From an uncultured Muribaculaceae bacterium (GTDB lineage Bacteria > Bacteroidota > Bacteroidia > Bacteroidales > Muribaculaceae): 55,301 bases of DNA. The notes below the pieces were generated by a model, which made no database searches, was not told the DNA's origin, and was given only the letters and a program-made list of their open reading frames with translations. The position numbers and the translations under genes were made by a program. Positions 36,428 to 45,934 of this stretch are shown piece by piece; the first letter of the stretch is position 1, and each line of letters begins with the position of its first letter. Location of the stretch: positions 1-55,301 of the forward strand of contig CAJUDL010000024.1 of the NCBI GenBank assembly GCA_910585285.1, given 5' to 3'.

Positions 36428-36985
36428 ATGAATGAAGATTTAAAAAAAGCTGTTGATGTTTTAAGGAACGGTGGTGTAATCCTTTACCCTACCGATACCA
36501 TATGGGGTCTTGGATGTGATGCTGGCAATGCAAAAGCTGTAGAACGCATCTTCAAGATAAAACAACGTGCTGATTCAAAATCAATGCTATCTCTCGTGGC
36601 TTCTGACGGAATGCTCCAGCAATTCGTTTCAGAAGTGCCGGAAGCAGCATGGCAACTTATTGATGCAGCCGTAAATCCCTTAACGATTATATATGATAAT
36701 CCCAAAGGTATTGCTGAAAATCTACTGGCTGAAGACGGATCCGCAGGTTTCAGAATAACATCTGAACCATATTCCAGAGGATTGTGCCAAAGATTAAGAC
36801 ATCCTGTAGTATCTACATCAGCCAATATATCCGGCAAGCCCTCTCCAAAACAATTCTCCGATATTGATCCGGAAATATTGAATGCGGTAGACTATATCGC
36901 GGAATATGGTCGCAACAACAAAGAGTCTTTGCCAAGCAATATCATAAAAGTGACAGATTCCAATGTTATAACAATTATAAGATAA
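36428..36985 (+). CDS. tsaC: L-threonylcarbamoyladenylate synthase
   Basis: Makes threonylcarbamoyl-AMP from threonine, bicarbonate and ATP, the donor used by TsaD for tRNA t6A. The 185-residue YrdC/Sua5 domain has GGVILYPTDTIWGLGCDA near 15-33, KIKQRADSKSMLSLV near 43-57, and the late STSANISGKPSP. It has no C-terminal Sua5 extension, so it is the short TsaC type. A YciO-like paralogue without this activity cannot be excluded. It starts 11 bases after nadE. Confidence 0.9.
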   Translation: MNEDLKKAVDVLRNGGVILYPTDTIWGLGCDAGNAKAVERIFKIKQRADSKSMLSLVASDGMLQQFVSEVPEAAWQLIDAAVNPLTIIYDNPKGIAENLLAEDGSAGFRITSEPYSRGLCQRLRHPVVSTSANISGKPSPKQFSDIDPEILNAVDYIAEYGRNNKESLPSNIIKVTDSNVITIIR

Positions 36986-37009
36986 ATATTTTATCTCCTC
37001 GCTATAGTT

Positions 37010-38440
37010 ATGAAAGCCAAAGGACTACCTATTGTGATGCAACGGTTGAAATATGTGACAAGTGATCTTGTCACCACTGCAATTGCATTCCTCCTTTTCG
37101 ATGTAGCCCGCTTTTACATTCTTCATGAAGAATTTTTAACCTCACCAAGTTTGGTGGCTTATCTGACTGCTCCAAAACTCATATGGGAACAAATCTTGAT
37201 ACCTGTTGCCCTGCTGTTTGTATATTGGCTCTCAGGATATTACAACAGACCATATGAAAAATCAAGACTTAATGAGTTCATAACCACTTTTTATTCCGCC
37301 CTGTTCAATGCTGCCTTGATATTCCTTATCCTCCTTATCAATGATAGAGGACCTATTGTATCAAGTGATTATCTACTTATATGCATATCTTTCCTTCTTT
37401 TATTAGGATTGACATATATAGGTCGGCTAATAATCACTGCCTCCACAAGAAGACATGCTATAAAAAATAATATCCGACATAACGTAATAATTGTAGGAAA
37501 TTCCTTCAATGGGCATGATATTTACAGAAAACTTATGAGTGCCAAAACCCTTATGAAATATAATGTTGTGGGATTCATAAGAATAAAACAGGAAAAACAA
37601 AATTTTCAGACCGGACTTCCATGCTGGGAGTTGAATGAAATCGAGGAGGTATGTCAACGAGAAAGTATTGATCAGGTGATTCTCGCGCCGGATAATGAAA
37701 AAGACTCGCTTGTGCTGGAAATGCTCGACCGTCTTTTCCCTCTTGGCATACCCATCAAGATAATGCCCGACACATTATCGTATGTCACCTCCTCCATCAG
37801 AATGACAGATATAATGGCTGAGCCTTTCATTGATCTGACCTCTCCCCCTCTCAATGATTGCTCAAACAATATCAAACTGACATTCGATATAATAATGTCT
37901 GTCTGTGTTCTCCTCATATTGTCTCCGATTATGGTTGCTCTTATGATAGCCGTAAAACTTTCATCTCCTGGACCTGTCTTCTACCATCAGGAACGAATTG
38001 GTAAAAAACGGAAACCATTCAAGATATATAAATTCCGTTCAATGTATGTTGACGCTGAAAGTAATGGACCGATGCTCTCTTCGTCAGAAGATAAACGGGT
38101 TACACCTCTTGGTAAAGTACTCAGAAAATATCGTCTTGATGAGTTACCTCAATTCTGGAATGTGCTGAAAGGAGACATGTCGCTTGTTGGTCCGCGCCCG
38201 GAAAGAGATTTTTTTATACGCAAGATCATAGAAAGAGCCCCCTACTATTGTCTGGTTTTTCAAGTGAAACCTGGCATCACATCCTGGGGAATGGTCAAAT
38301 ATGGTTACGCTTCCAATATAGATCAGATGGTTAACCGCACAAAGTTCGATCTTATCTACATAACAAACATGTCAATTGCGCTCGACATTAAGATCCTCAT
38401 CTATACCATAAGAACTATAATACGCGGGTCAGGAGTCTGA
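37010..38440 (+). CDS. Polyprenyl-phosphate sugar phosphotransferase (WcaJ/WbaP-like)
   Basis: Membrane enzyme that transfers a sugar 1-phosphate from a nucleotide sugar to undecaprenyl phosphate, starting exopolysaccharide, capsule or glycan synthesis. In its 476 residues the N-terminal part has about four membrane segments between residues 13 and 145. A central Rossmann-like domain follows at about 155-265 (NVIIVGNSFNGHDIYRKL). The C-terminal catalytic domain begins near 285 with another membrane helix and has KLSSPGPVFYHQERIGK, KIYKFRSM, RKYRLDELPQFWNVLKGDMSLVGPRPE. The order is that of complete enzymes. No other polysaccharide genes are nearby, so the product is unknown. Confidence 0.9.
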   Translation: MKAKGLPIVMQRLKYVTSDLVTTAIAFLLFDVARFYILHEEFLTSPSLVAYLTAPKLIWEQILIPVALLFVYWLSGYYNRPYEKSRLNEFITTFYSALFNAALIFLILLINDRGPIVSSDYLLICISFLLLLGLTYIGRLIITASTRRHAIKNNIRHNVIIVGNSFNGHDIYRKLMSAKTLMKYNVVGFIRIKQEKQNFQTGLPCWELNEIEEVCQRESIDQVILAPDNEKDSLVLEMLDRLFPLGIPIKIMPDTLSYVTSSIRMTDIMAEPFIDLTSPPLNDCSNNIKLTFDIIMSVCVLLILSPIMVALMIAVKLSSPGPVFYHQERIGKKRKPFKIYKFRSMYVDAESNGPMLSSSEDKRVTPLGKVLRKYRLDELPQFWNVLKGDMSLVGPRPERDFFIRKIIERAPYYCLVFQVKPGITSWGMVKYGYASNIDQMVNRTKFDLIYITNMSIALDIKILIYTIRTIIRGSGV

Positions 38441-38477
38441 CTCATTACGATGTAAGCTATTTAAAAGAATTTTCGAT

Positions 38478-40277
38478 ATGGCATATAAAGAAACACATAA
38501 TAGATTCACAGAATGGTGGATGAAGATTGTGATATGGAGGGAACACCACATCAAGGAAAAGAATTTTCTTCTTATACTTGCACTTGTGGTTGGTGTTTTC
38601 TGTGGATTTGCCGCGCAACTACTCAAATTTCTCATCCATCTGATAGCCGGAATGCTGACGGCACATATGAACACGACTACTGCCAATTGGCTCTATCTTG
38701 TTTATCCGGTTGTCGGCATTCTCATTGTCACCCTTTTCCTGAAATATGTTGTTAAGGAGAATATATCTCATGGCGTTACGAAAGTTCTTTACGCAATTTC
38801 TCGACGTAAATCGCGTCTGAAAAAACGCAACATGTATGCTTCACTCGTCGCATCATCCATCACAATAGGTTTTGGTGGCTCGGTTGGAGCAGAGGGACCG
38901 ATCGTGTTCACCGGAGCTGCCATCGGATCAAACATCGGTCAGGCATTCCGTCTTTCTCCCCGCATTCTTATGATACTCGTCGGATGTGGAGCTGCCGCCG
39001 GCATTGCGGGCATTTTCCGTGCCCCCATCGCAGGTATGTTGTTCACACTTGAAGTGCTAATGATCGATCTCACGGGAATGACAGTTATGCCTTTACTGTT
39101 ATCTTCTGTCGCCGGTGCTGTGGTAGCATATGTGCTTGAAGGATACAGCGCGGAATTCTTCTTCGTGCAATCTGAAGCATTTGCCACAAGTCGCATTCCA
39201 TTCACCATATTGCTCGGAATTGTATGCGGTCTGATGTCATATTATTTTACCAAAGTAATGTTTATGATGGAATCAATGTTTGGTAAATTAAAACATCAGG
39301 GTCTCAAAATTGCGGTTGGAGGAATTATAATGGCTGGACTCATATTTCTTTTTCCGCCTCTATATGGTGAGGGATATGGAGCCATAAATAATCTTCTTCT
39401 TGGTGATGTATCAAAAGTGGTTGACGGCACGATATTCTACGTTGACCGAGACAACGTATGGTTTCTCATCCTTTTTATCGCAGCAGTAGCTTTGACAAAA
39501 GCCTTCGCCACATCCGCAACAAACGGTGCGGGGGGCGTTGGAGGAACTTTCGCACCATCATTGTTCGTGGGCGCACTGACAGGATTTCTGTTTGCTTATA
39601 TTGTCAATAACCTCGACCTCGGATTCGAATTGTCACAAAAGAACTTTGCCTTAATGGGAATGGCTGGTGTAATGAGCGGCGTAATGCATGCCCCCCTTAT
39701 GGCAATCTTCCTCACCGCGGAGATGACAGGAGGCTACGATCTCTTTCTCCCACTGCTCATTGTCTCTGCCCTGGCATATATCACAATACGCATCTTTACT
39801 CCCTACAGCATATATACCATGCGTCTTGCTAAGGCAGGAGATTTGGTGACTCACCAGAAAGATAAGGCTGTGTTAACCCTTCTCAAAGTCGACAATTTGA
39901 TTGAAACTGACTTTAAAGAAGTACATCCCGAAATGAACCTTAAAGAGATGGTAGATGTAATATCTGTATCAAATCGTAATCTCTTTCCGGTCACTGACAG
40001 TGAGGGATATCTTAAAGGGGTCGTTCTTCTTGATGAGATCCGAAACATAATGTTTCGTGCCGACCTATACAAAAAAATGCATGTATCCCGATTTATGTCA
40101 GCCGTACCTGAAGTCATTGAGGTTTCCTACCCGATGGATAAGGTTATGGAAATTTTCGACAGCACTAATGCCTGGAATCTCCCGGTCGTGGATAATGGCA
40201 AATATGTAGGGTTTGTATCTAAATCCAAAATATTCAACTCCTATCGCCGTGTGCTTCGCCATTTCACAGAAGATTAG
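38478..40277 (+). CDS. ClC-family chloride channel or H+/Cl- antiporter with CBS pair
   Basis: Inner-membrane chloride transport protein of 599 residues. The ClC core is at about 35-450. It contains GGSVGAEGP (133-141), whose Glu139 matches the gating glutamate, AAGIAGIFRAPIAG in the place of the GxGIP-type motif, and GGTFAPSLFVGALTG. Two CBS domains fill about 465-590 (LKEMVDVISVSNRNLFPVTDSEGYLKGVV, MDKVMEIFDSTNAWNLPVVDNGKYVGFV) and may bind adenine nucleotides. Channel and antiporter modes cannot be told apart from what I can see. It lies in the nadE-menE train with gaps of 37 and 36 bases. Confidence 0.93.
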   Translation: MAYKETHNRFTEWWMKIVIWREHHIKEKNFLLILALVVGVFCGFAAQLLKFLIHLIAGMLTAHMNTTTANWLYLVYPVVGILIVTLFLKYVVKENISHGVTKVLYAISRRKSRLKKRNMYASLVASSITIGFGGSVGAEGPIVFTGAAIGSNIGQAFRLSPRILMILVGCGAAAGIAGIFRAPIAGMLFTLEVLMIDLTGMTVMPLLLSSVAGAVVAYVLEGYSAEFFFVQSEAFATSRIPFTILLGIVCGLMSYYFTKVMFMMESMFGKLKHQGLKIAVGGIIMAGLIFLFPPLYGEGYGAINNLLLGDVSKVVDGTIFYVDRDNVWFLILFIAAVALTKAFATSATNGAGGVGGTFAPSLFVGALTGFLFAYIVNNLDLGFELSQKNFALMGMAGVMSGVMHAPLMAIFLTAEMTGGYDLFLPLLIVSALAYITIRIFTPYSIYTMRLAKAGDLVTHQKDKAVLTLLKVDNLIETDFKEVHPEMNLKEMVDVISVSNRNLFPVTDSEGYLKGVVLLDEIRNIMFRADLYKKMHVSRFMSAVPEVIEVSYPMDKVMEIFDSTNAWNLPVVDNGKYVGFVSKSKIFNSYRRVLRHFTED

Positions 40278-40313
40278 AAGAATCTCACGACGACAAAACG
40301 AATTAGTTTAGAA

Positions 40314-41273
40314 ATGAAGAAAGAAGATCTTAAAATAGTTTTTTTCGGAACACCAGAATTTGCAGTTACAAGTCTCGCCCGTCTTGTTGATGAGGGTTAC
40401 AATATATCGGCTGTGGTCACGATGCCGGATAAGGAAGCCGGACGTGGACGCAAACTCATGCAGAGCGATGTTAAGAAATATGCCGTTGAGAAAGGGTTGC
40501 GGGTTTTACAGCCCGAAAAACTCAAGGCACCGGAATTCGTTGATGCACTAAAGGAAATCAATGCCGATCTGTTTATCGTAATCGCATTCCGCATGCTTCC
40601 GGAAGTGGTGTGGACAATGCCTCGTCTGGGCACATTCAATCTTCATGGCTCCCTGCTTCCCAAGTATCGTGGCGCGGCTCCAATAAACCGCGCGATAATG
40701 AACGGAGAGAAGGAAACCGGGGTTACTACATTCTTCCTCAAACATGAGATTGATACAGGCGACATCATCGGATCTCGCTCTATTCCAATTGGCGAAAATG
40801 ACAATGTCGGCGTAATCTATGATCGTTTGATGAATATTGGTGCTGACATGGTTATTGAAACAGTTGAGAATATTCTCACAGACACTTTAACTGTGCAACC
40901 ACAGCCGGAAGGTGAATTTACTCCGGCTCCCAAAATTTTCAAAGAGGATTGCAAAATAAACTGGAATTGTAAGGCTAAGGACATACACAATCTTATCCGA
41001 GGCCTATCGCCATACCCCGCAGCATTTACTGTTCTTGAAGATAACAATGGCAAAAAAATGGACATAAAGATTTTTGAATCCTTAGTCACCTCAGATTATA
41101 GATTCAATGAATCCATAGCCCCCGGCAGCATTGAAATAAAAGGGAAACGTCTCTTCGTTGCCACAACTGAGGGAACACTTGAGGTTCTTTCTCTACAACC
41201 CTCCGGTAAAAAGAGAATGGACACCTCGGCATTCCTGTTGGGTTATCATCCTTCAAAATTTATTTCTGAATAA
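40314..41273 (+). CDS. fmt: Methionyl-tRNA formyltransferase
   Basis: Formylates initiator Met-tRNA using 10-formyl-THF. The protein has 319 residues. The N-terminal catalytic domain has VFFGTPEFAV, the folate-site NLHGSLLPKYRGAAPI near 107-122, and EIDTGDI near 144-150. The C-terminal OB-like domain begins near residue 205 (INWNCKAKDIHNLIRGLSPYPAAF). Length is normal. menD begins 3 bases after the stop, so fmt and the men genes are cotranscribed. Confidence 0.96.
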   Translation: MKKEDLKIVFFGTPEFAVTSLARLVDEGYNISAVVTMPDKEAGRGRKLMQSDVKKYAVEKGLRVLQPEKLKAPEFVDALKEINADLFIVIAFRMLPEVVWTMPRLGTFNLHGSLLPKYRGAAPINRAIMNGEKETGVTTFFLKHEIDTGDIIGSRSIPIGENDNVGVIYDRLMNIGADMVIETVENILTDTLTVQPQPEGEFTPAPKIFKEDCKINWNCKAKDIHNLIRGLSPYPAAFTVLEDNNGKKMDIKIFESLVTSDYRFNESIAPGSIEIKGKRLFVATTEGTLEVLSLQPSGKKRMDTSAFLLGYHPSKFISE

Positions 41274-41276
41274 AAA

Positions 41277-42989
41277 ATGCAGGAAGAGACAAAATCATAC
41301 GGAGTGGACACGGCTAAAGCCTATTGCCGTATTCTTTATGATATTCTGATTGAAAAAGGAGTCGAAGACATCGTCCTTTCACCTGGAAGTCGCAACGCTC
41401 CTCTTTTGATCGGAGCTGCTTGCCGACCATTCCGCCGACACATAATCACGGATGAACGGACAGCTGCCTTCACAGCTTTGGGAATATCATTGGCAGCTAA
41501 CAAACCTGTAGCAATCGCTTGCACCTCCGGCACGGCATTGTATGACTATGCCCCTGCCATCGCAGAAGCGTTCTATCAGAATATCCCGTTGATCGTTATC
41601 ACAGCTGACCGTCCTCTCGAATGGATAGATCAGGATGATTCCCAAACTTTGATTCAACCTGGCGCGCTTGATAAGATTGTGAAGGGAAGTTATGATATTC
41701 CTGTTGAGCATGCTGACGATTCTAATGAAAAATGGTATGTCAATAGAATTATAAATGAGGCATGCAATCTCGCTCTTTCTGGACGTAGGGGTCCGGTGCA
41801 TATCAACATCAGACTGGACAATCCTCTGACCGAAGTTATACCCTTTACAGAGAGACATCCAAGGATAATCGAATACATAGATAATCTTAACCTGCCTCCT
41901 CATCTCTATAAGGAGCTTGCAAATCAGCTTTTGGGTAAGAAAATATTGGTAACAGCAGGTTTCATGCACCCGGATAACGAGCTCAACAAAGCGTTGTCTG
42001 TATTCTCACGGCTACCAAATGTTGCCTTGATGTGCGAAACTCTTTCCAACTTGCATCTGCTCGGCGATCCATACTCCATTGATACGGTTTTATCCGTCAT
42101 CGAAAATAAGGAAAGCAAAGAGGAAATGCGTCCTGACATAGTGATTTCTATCGGAGGTGCACTAATCTCTCGCAAACTTAAGGAATTTATACGAAACAAT
42201 CCTCCTGGCGAACATTGGACATTGGGAGACACTCATCCGTCGTCAGATTGTTTCATGTCTCTCACCCGGCATATAGAGATCTCTCCTGCCAAATTTTTTA
42301 AAGGCATCACCAAACACCTTCTCAAGCATAACCATCCTGAAAAAGGGAATACTTATTCTCAAATATGGAAACAGACCAGAGAAGCTGCTTTGGAGAGTCA
42401 TATCAGATTTGTCAACAACTTAGAATGGTCTGAAATGGCTGCATTCAATTATATGCTTAAAGAATTGCCTCCGACATTCAATCTCTTTCTCTCCAATGGC
42501 ACATCTGTCAGATACGGACAATTATTTACAGAAACCATCCCTCATGCTTCCTTCGGATGCAGAGGAGTATCGGGGATTGACGGCACAACTGCTACGGCTG
42601 CTGGCTGTGCTATGGCATATCAGGGACCTACCCTCCTCATAACAGGAGATATGTCTATGGCATATGATACAGGTGTGCTCGGAATTGAAAATATTCCTGA
42701 CAATTTCAAAATTGTTGTAATCAACAATAAGGGGGGCGGTATATTCCGGTTCATACCATCCACACGCAATTGTGAAGGTAGAGATGAATTATTCTGTGCT
42801 GCTCCAAAACTTCCTCTGAAAAAATTGGCGGAAGCATATGACTGGAAATATTTCAAGGCTGAGTCATCTGAAGAATTAGAGGAAACCTATATTCCGTTTC
42901 TTGCTTTAAAACATAAAGCAATTCTTGAAATAAAGGCTGACGAAAATCTCTCCGCCCAAATTCTCATTGATTATATGAAAAGAAAATAA
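41277..42989 (+). CDS. menD: SEPHCHC synthase (menaquinone biosynthesis)
   Basis: ThDP-dependent condensation of 2-oxoglutarate with isochorismate, committing isochorismate to menaquinone. The 570-residue protein has VLSPGSRNAPLL near 37-48, the glutamate-containing TDERTAAFTALG near 60-71, ACTSGTALYDYAPAIAEA, and the ThDP-binding pair GDMSMAYD...NNKGGGIFRF in the C-terminal third. It is followed by menB, menC and menE. menF (isochorismate synthase), often upstream of menD, is not here; fmt occupies that place. Confidence 0.96.
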   Translation: MQEETKSYGVDTAKAYCRILYDILIEKGVEDIVLSPGSRNAPLLIGAACRPFRRHIITDERTAAFTALGISLAANKPVAIACTSGTALYDYAPAIAEAFYQNIPLIVITADRPLEWIDQDDSQTLIQPGALDKIVKGSYDIPVEHADDSNEKWYVNRIINEACNLALSGRRGPVHINIRLDNPLTEVIPFTERHPRIIEYIDNLNLPPHLYKELANQLLGKKILVTAGFMHPDNELNKALSVFSRLPNVALMCETLSNLHLLGDPYSIDTVLSVIENKESKEEMRPDIVISIGGALISRKLKEFIRNNPPGEHWTLGDTHPSSDCFMSLTRHIEISPAKFFKGITKHLLKHNHPEKGNTYSQIWKQTREAALESHIRFVNNLEWSEMAAFNYMLKELPPTFNLFLSNGTSVRYGQLFTETIPHASFGCRGVSGIDGTTATAAGCAMAYQGPTLLITGDMSMAYDTGVLGIENIPDNFKIVVINNKGGGIFRFIPSTRNCEGRDELFCAAPKLPLKKLAEAYDWKYFKAESSEELEETYIPFLALKHKAILEIKADENLSAQILIDYMKRK

Positions 42990-43031
42990 AATAACTTATT
43001 CGCACCTTTCTGCAATAAAAATATTTGTATT

Positions 43032-43844
43032 ATGAACTGGAAGACTATAAAAGAATACACCGATATTCTTTTTGAGGAATTTGACGGCATTGCAAAAATC
43101 ACAATTAATCGTCCCAAAGTCTACAATGCTTTTCGTCCTTTAACAAATAAAGAAATGCTCGAAGCATTTGCCATATGTCGTGAACGTGCCGATATCCGCG
43201 TTATTATCCTTACGGGTATTGGAGATAAAGCGTTTTGTAGCGGTGGCGATCAGAATGCCAAAGGTCACGGCGGCTACGTTGATGAAAATGGCGTTCCACG
43301 CCTTAACGTTCTTGAGCTTCACCATGCAATCCGATCCATTCCCAAACCTGTAATCGCCATGGTAAACGGGTATTCCATCGGAGGCGGAAACGTGCTGCAG
43401 GTCGTATGCGATCTTTCCATAGCGTCGGATAACGCGCGGTTCGGGCAGACAGGTCCCAAAGTCGGAAGTTTCGATGGAGGTTTTGGCGCGTCATATCTTG
43501 CACGTTGTGTAGGACAGAAGAAAGCGCGTGAGATTTGGTATCTCTGTAAACAATACACTGCCCAGGAGGCTTTGGAGATGGGCATGGTAAATGCTGTAGT
43601 TCCCTTCGAAAAACTTGAAGAGACAACAGTGGAATGGGCTCGCACAATCATGAAACGCTCTCCTTTTGCTATCAGAATGATCAAACGGGCGCTAAATGCT
43701 GAACTCGACGGACAACATGGTCTAATGGAATTTGCGGGTGACGCAACACTAATGTATTACATGATGGATGAAGCGCAGGAAGGAAAGAATGCATTCCTCG
43801 AAAAACGTGATCCCAACTTCGACCAATATCCAATGTTCCCTTGA
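43032..43844 (+). CDS. menB: 1,4-Dihydroxy-2-naphthoyl-CoA synthase
   Basis: Crotonase-fold enzyme that closes the second ring of the naphthoquinone from o-succinylbenzoyl-CoA. The 270-residue protein has the MenB-specific FCSGGDQNAKGHGGY near 70-84, the oxyanion-hole YSIGGGNVLQVVCDLSIAS, and GPKVGSFDGGFGASYLAR near 145-160. The C-terminal KRDPNFDQYPMFP end is typical. The menD stop is 42 bases upstream, and menC follows 10 bases after the stop. Confidence 0.97.
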   Translation: MNWKTIKEYTDILFEEFDGIAKITINRPKVYNAFRPLTNKEMLEAFAICRERADIRVIILTGIGDKAFCSGGDQNAKGHGGYVDENGVPRLNVLELHHAIRSIPKPVIAMVNGYSIGGGNVLQVVCDLSIASDNARFGQTGPKVGSFDGGFGASYLARCVGQKKAREIWYLCKQYTAQEALEMGMVNAVVPFEKLEETTVEWARTIMKRSPFAIRMIKRALNAELDGQHGLMEFAGDATLMYYMMDEAQEGKNAFLEKRDPNFDQYPMFP

Positions 43845-43854
43845 TTTTAAAACC

Positions 43855-44913
43855 GTGAGATTAGAATTTTGTCCTTATAATTTGATTTTCAAGAAACCTG
43901 CGGGCACATCACGAGGTGTGCTAACAGAGAAAATCACTTGTTTTATCCGCATTTTCGATGAATCTGACCCATCAAACTTCGGATTAGGCGAAGCGGCAGT
44001 TTTTCCTGGTCTTTCCCCAGAGGCGGATGAACGGTATTTCTATAAACTGATGGAACTGCAAGCCAATATACGCCTTGGTCTGCAGACAGACCTATCCAGA
44101 TTTCCATCGCTTCAAATGGGTCTGGAACAAGCCATCCGTGATTTCAGCGGAGGGTGTAAGGGTATTTATTTTAACTCTCCTTTCATTCTCGGACAAAGGG
44201 ATATCATAATCAACGGACTCATATGGATGGGAGATTATGACAGAATGATCGAGCAGATAGAAACAAAACTTACAACAGGTTTCTCTTGCATAAAGCTAAA
44301 GATAGGTGCTATTGATTGGAAAAGCGAGGTGGATATGATTGAATATATCCGCCGTAGGTATGATCGCGATAAAGTCGAGATACGTGTTGATGCGAATGGA
44401 GGATTCACAATGGATAACGCATTGCCACGCCTCAAGAGGCTTGCTGATTTAGGAGTTCATTCCATCGAGCAGCCGATAAAGAGTGGGACTCCTCAGTTAA
44501 TGCGTTTTTTATGTGATGTTTCCCCTCTTCCAATCGCACTGGATGAAGAACTTATCGGTAAATTCGATAGGGAATCAAAAATTGCTATGCTCGATGAAAT
44601 CAAACCTGCATATATCGTGATCAAACCATCACTTGAAGGAGGATTTTCCGGAGCCGAAGAATGGATAAAACTTGCAGACGAAAGAGGCATTGGATGGTGG
44701 ATCACTTCTTCATTGGAATCAAATATCGGACTGAATGCACTTGCTCAATGGGTTGCCACTTTAAAACAGGCAATCCCTCAAGGGCTCGGTACAGGAGCAC
44801 TATTTACCAACAATATTGATTCACCAATATATACCGATGGCGAACATCTAAAATATAATCCGGATATGTCATTGGATTATGATGCCATCAATAGTCTTGA
44901 CTGGAGAAGTTGA
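43855..44913 (+). CDS. menC: o-Succinylbenzoate synthase
   Basis: Enolase-superfamily dehydratase that turns SHCHC into o-succinylbenzoate. The frame stays open back into menB, but conserved sequence begins at VRLEFCPYNLIFKKPAGTSRG, so I chose the GTG at 43855 (353 residues); an ATG inside menB cannot be excluded. Catalytic and metal residues are visible: KLKIG (the Lys pair) near 148-152, Asp in RVDANGGF, Glu in IEQPI, Asp in ALDEELIG, and a late Lys in IVIKPSLEGG. It lies 10 bases after menB and 4 bases before the chosen menE start. Confidence 0.92.
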   Translation: MRLEFCPYNLIFKKPAGTSRGVLTEKITCFIRIFDESDPSNFGLGEAAVFPGLSPEADERYFYKLMELQANIRLGLQTDLSRFPSLQMGLEQAIRDFSGGCKGIYFNSPFILGQRDIIINGLIWMGDYDRMIEQIETKLTTGFSCIKLKIGAIDWKSEVDMIEYIRRRYDRDKVEIRVDANGGFTMDNALPRLKRLADLGVHSIEQPIKSGTPQLMRFLCDVSPLPIALDEELIGKFDRESKIAMLDEIKPAYIVIKPSLEGGFSGAEEWIKLADERGIGWWITSSLESNIGLNALAQWVATLKQAIPQGLGTGALFTNNIDSPIYTDGEHLKYNPDMSLDYDAINSLDWRS

Positions 44914-44917
44914 AGAT

Positions 44918-45844
44918 ATGACTTACGAAGAATTAGCCGTTCAATGGCGCACATACGACAGAATCCCATGCCACACTTCCGGTTCTACCGGAATGCCGAA
45001 AGAGATTCTCCTGTCAAAGACTGAAATGCTCAACAGTGCACGACGCACTGTTGAGTATTTCGGTATTAACGAGAACGATCTTCTGTACTCCTGTATATCC
45101 CCTGATTATATCGGAGGCAAGATGATGTTTGTGCGTCAACAATATATCGGATGTGAATTCCAATGGGAAGAACCCACTAATCGTCCGCTTGAAAAATACG
45201 AAGGCAAAACGATTTCTCTCCTATCCGTTGTTCCTTCACAGATGATATATATTCTTGATAATCTTGCAACAATGCCTGAAATCAGGAATATACTTGTTGG
45301 AGGATCAGCTATTCCTGCAACCCTCAGGAAAAGGATCTACGACAGTGGTGTGAACGCTTTCGAAAGTTATGGGATGACAGAAACCGCCTCTCACATTGCC
45401 TTGAGAAAAATAGATATGCTCTCAGCTCCCTTCAAAACATTAGGGAATATAACAGTAGAAGATGATAATGGAGCATTGAGGATCAATATGCCCGGATGGC
45501 AAACAATCGTAACAAATGATGCAGCCGAAATCTTATCTCCAACAGAATTCCATATACTTGGCAGACTCGACAACATCATTATTTCCGGAGGTAAAAAAAT
45601 AAATCCTGAAAAAGTTGAAGAGATTCTTTCCTCTAAACTTGACTTTCCGTTTTTTATAACATCTTTACCTGATGAAAAATGGGGGGAACGACTTGTGATA
45701 GTAGCACAAACAGATAATAAAAATATAGAGTTTATACAAGAAGCCTGCAACAGCATTGAAGATGGTTTTTTGCGTCCAAAACAAATAATAATCAAAGAAA
45801 AACTATCTCTGACGCCGAATGGAAAGATAATTAGGAAGATTTGA
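44918..45844 (+). CDS. menE: o-Succinylbenzoate-CoA ligase, N-terminally minimal
   Basis: Acyl-adenylate-forming enzyme that activates o-succinylbenzoate with CoA. Start at the ATG 44918 (MTYEELAVQW), 4 bases after menC, giving 308 residues; an alternative start at 44879 would overlap menC. The ATP-binding TSGSTGMPKE comes already at residues 20-29, whereas full ANL enzymes have about 150 residues before it. The rest is complete: ESYGMTETASHIAL, GRLDNIIISGGKKINPEKVEE, and a C-terminal catalytic lysine in LTPNGKIIRKI. No frameshifted N-terminal part is found in the DNA upstream, which is menC. I infer an active minimal form. Confidence 0.9.
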   Translation: MTYEELAVQWRTYDRIPCHTSGSTGMPKEILLSKTEMLNSARRTVEYFGINENDLLYSCISPDYIGGKMMFVRQQYIGCEFQWEEPTNRPLEKYEGKTISLLSVVPSQMIYILDNLATMPEIRNILVGGSAIPATLRKRIYDSGVNAFESYGMTETASHIALRKIDMLSAPFKTLGNITVEDDNGALRINMPGWQTIVTNDAAEILSPTEFHILGRLDNIIISGGKKINPEKVEEILSSKLDFPFFITSLPDEKWGERLVIVAQTDNKNIEFIQEACNSIEDGFLRPKQIIIKEKLSLTPNGKIIRKI

Positions 45845-45877
45845 GGCTAAAAATTTCATTTTTAACAAATTTTGTTA

Positions 45878-45885
45878 TAAATTTG
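45878..45885 (+). promoter_or_regulatory. Likely -7 element of the Crp/Fnr gene, with TGTTATAAA repeats
   Basis: TAAATTTG at 45878-45885. Two direct TGTTATAAA copies (45873-45881 and 45886-45894) overlap it and could be an operator. The -33 position reads TTTC, so the promoter call is tentative. Confidence 0.4.
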
Positions 45886-45934
45886 TGTTATAAAACAGAA
45901 AAGCCCTGTTATCTTAGTACTACAGCAGGTGAAT

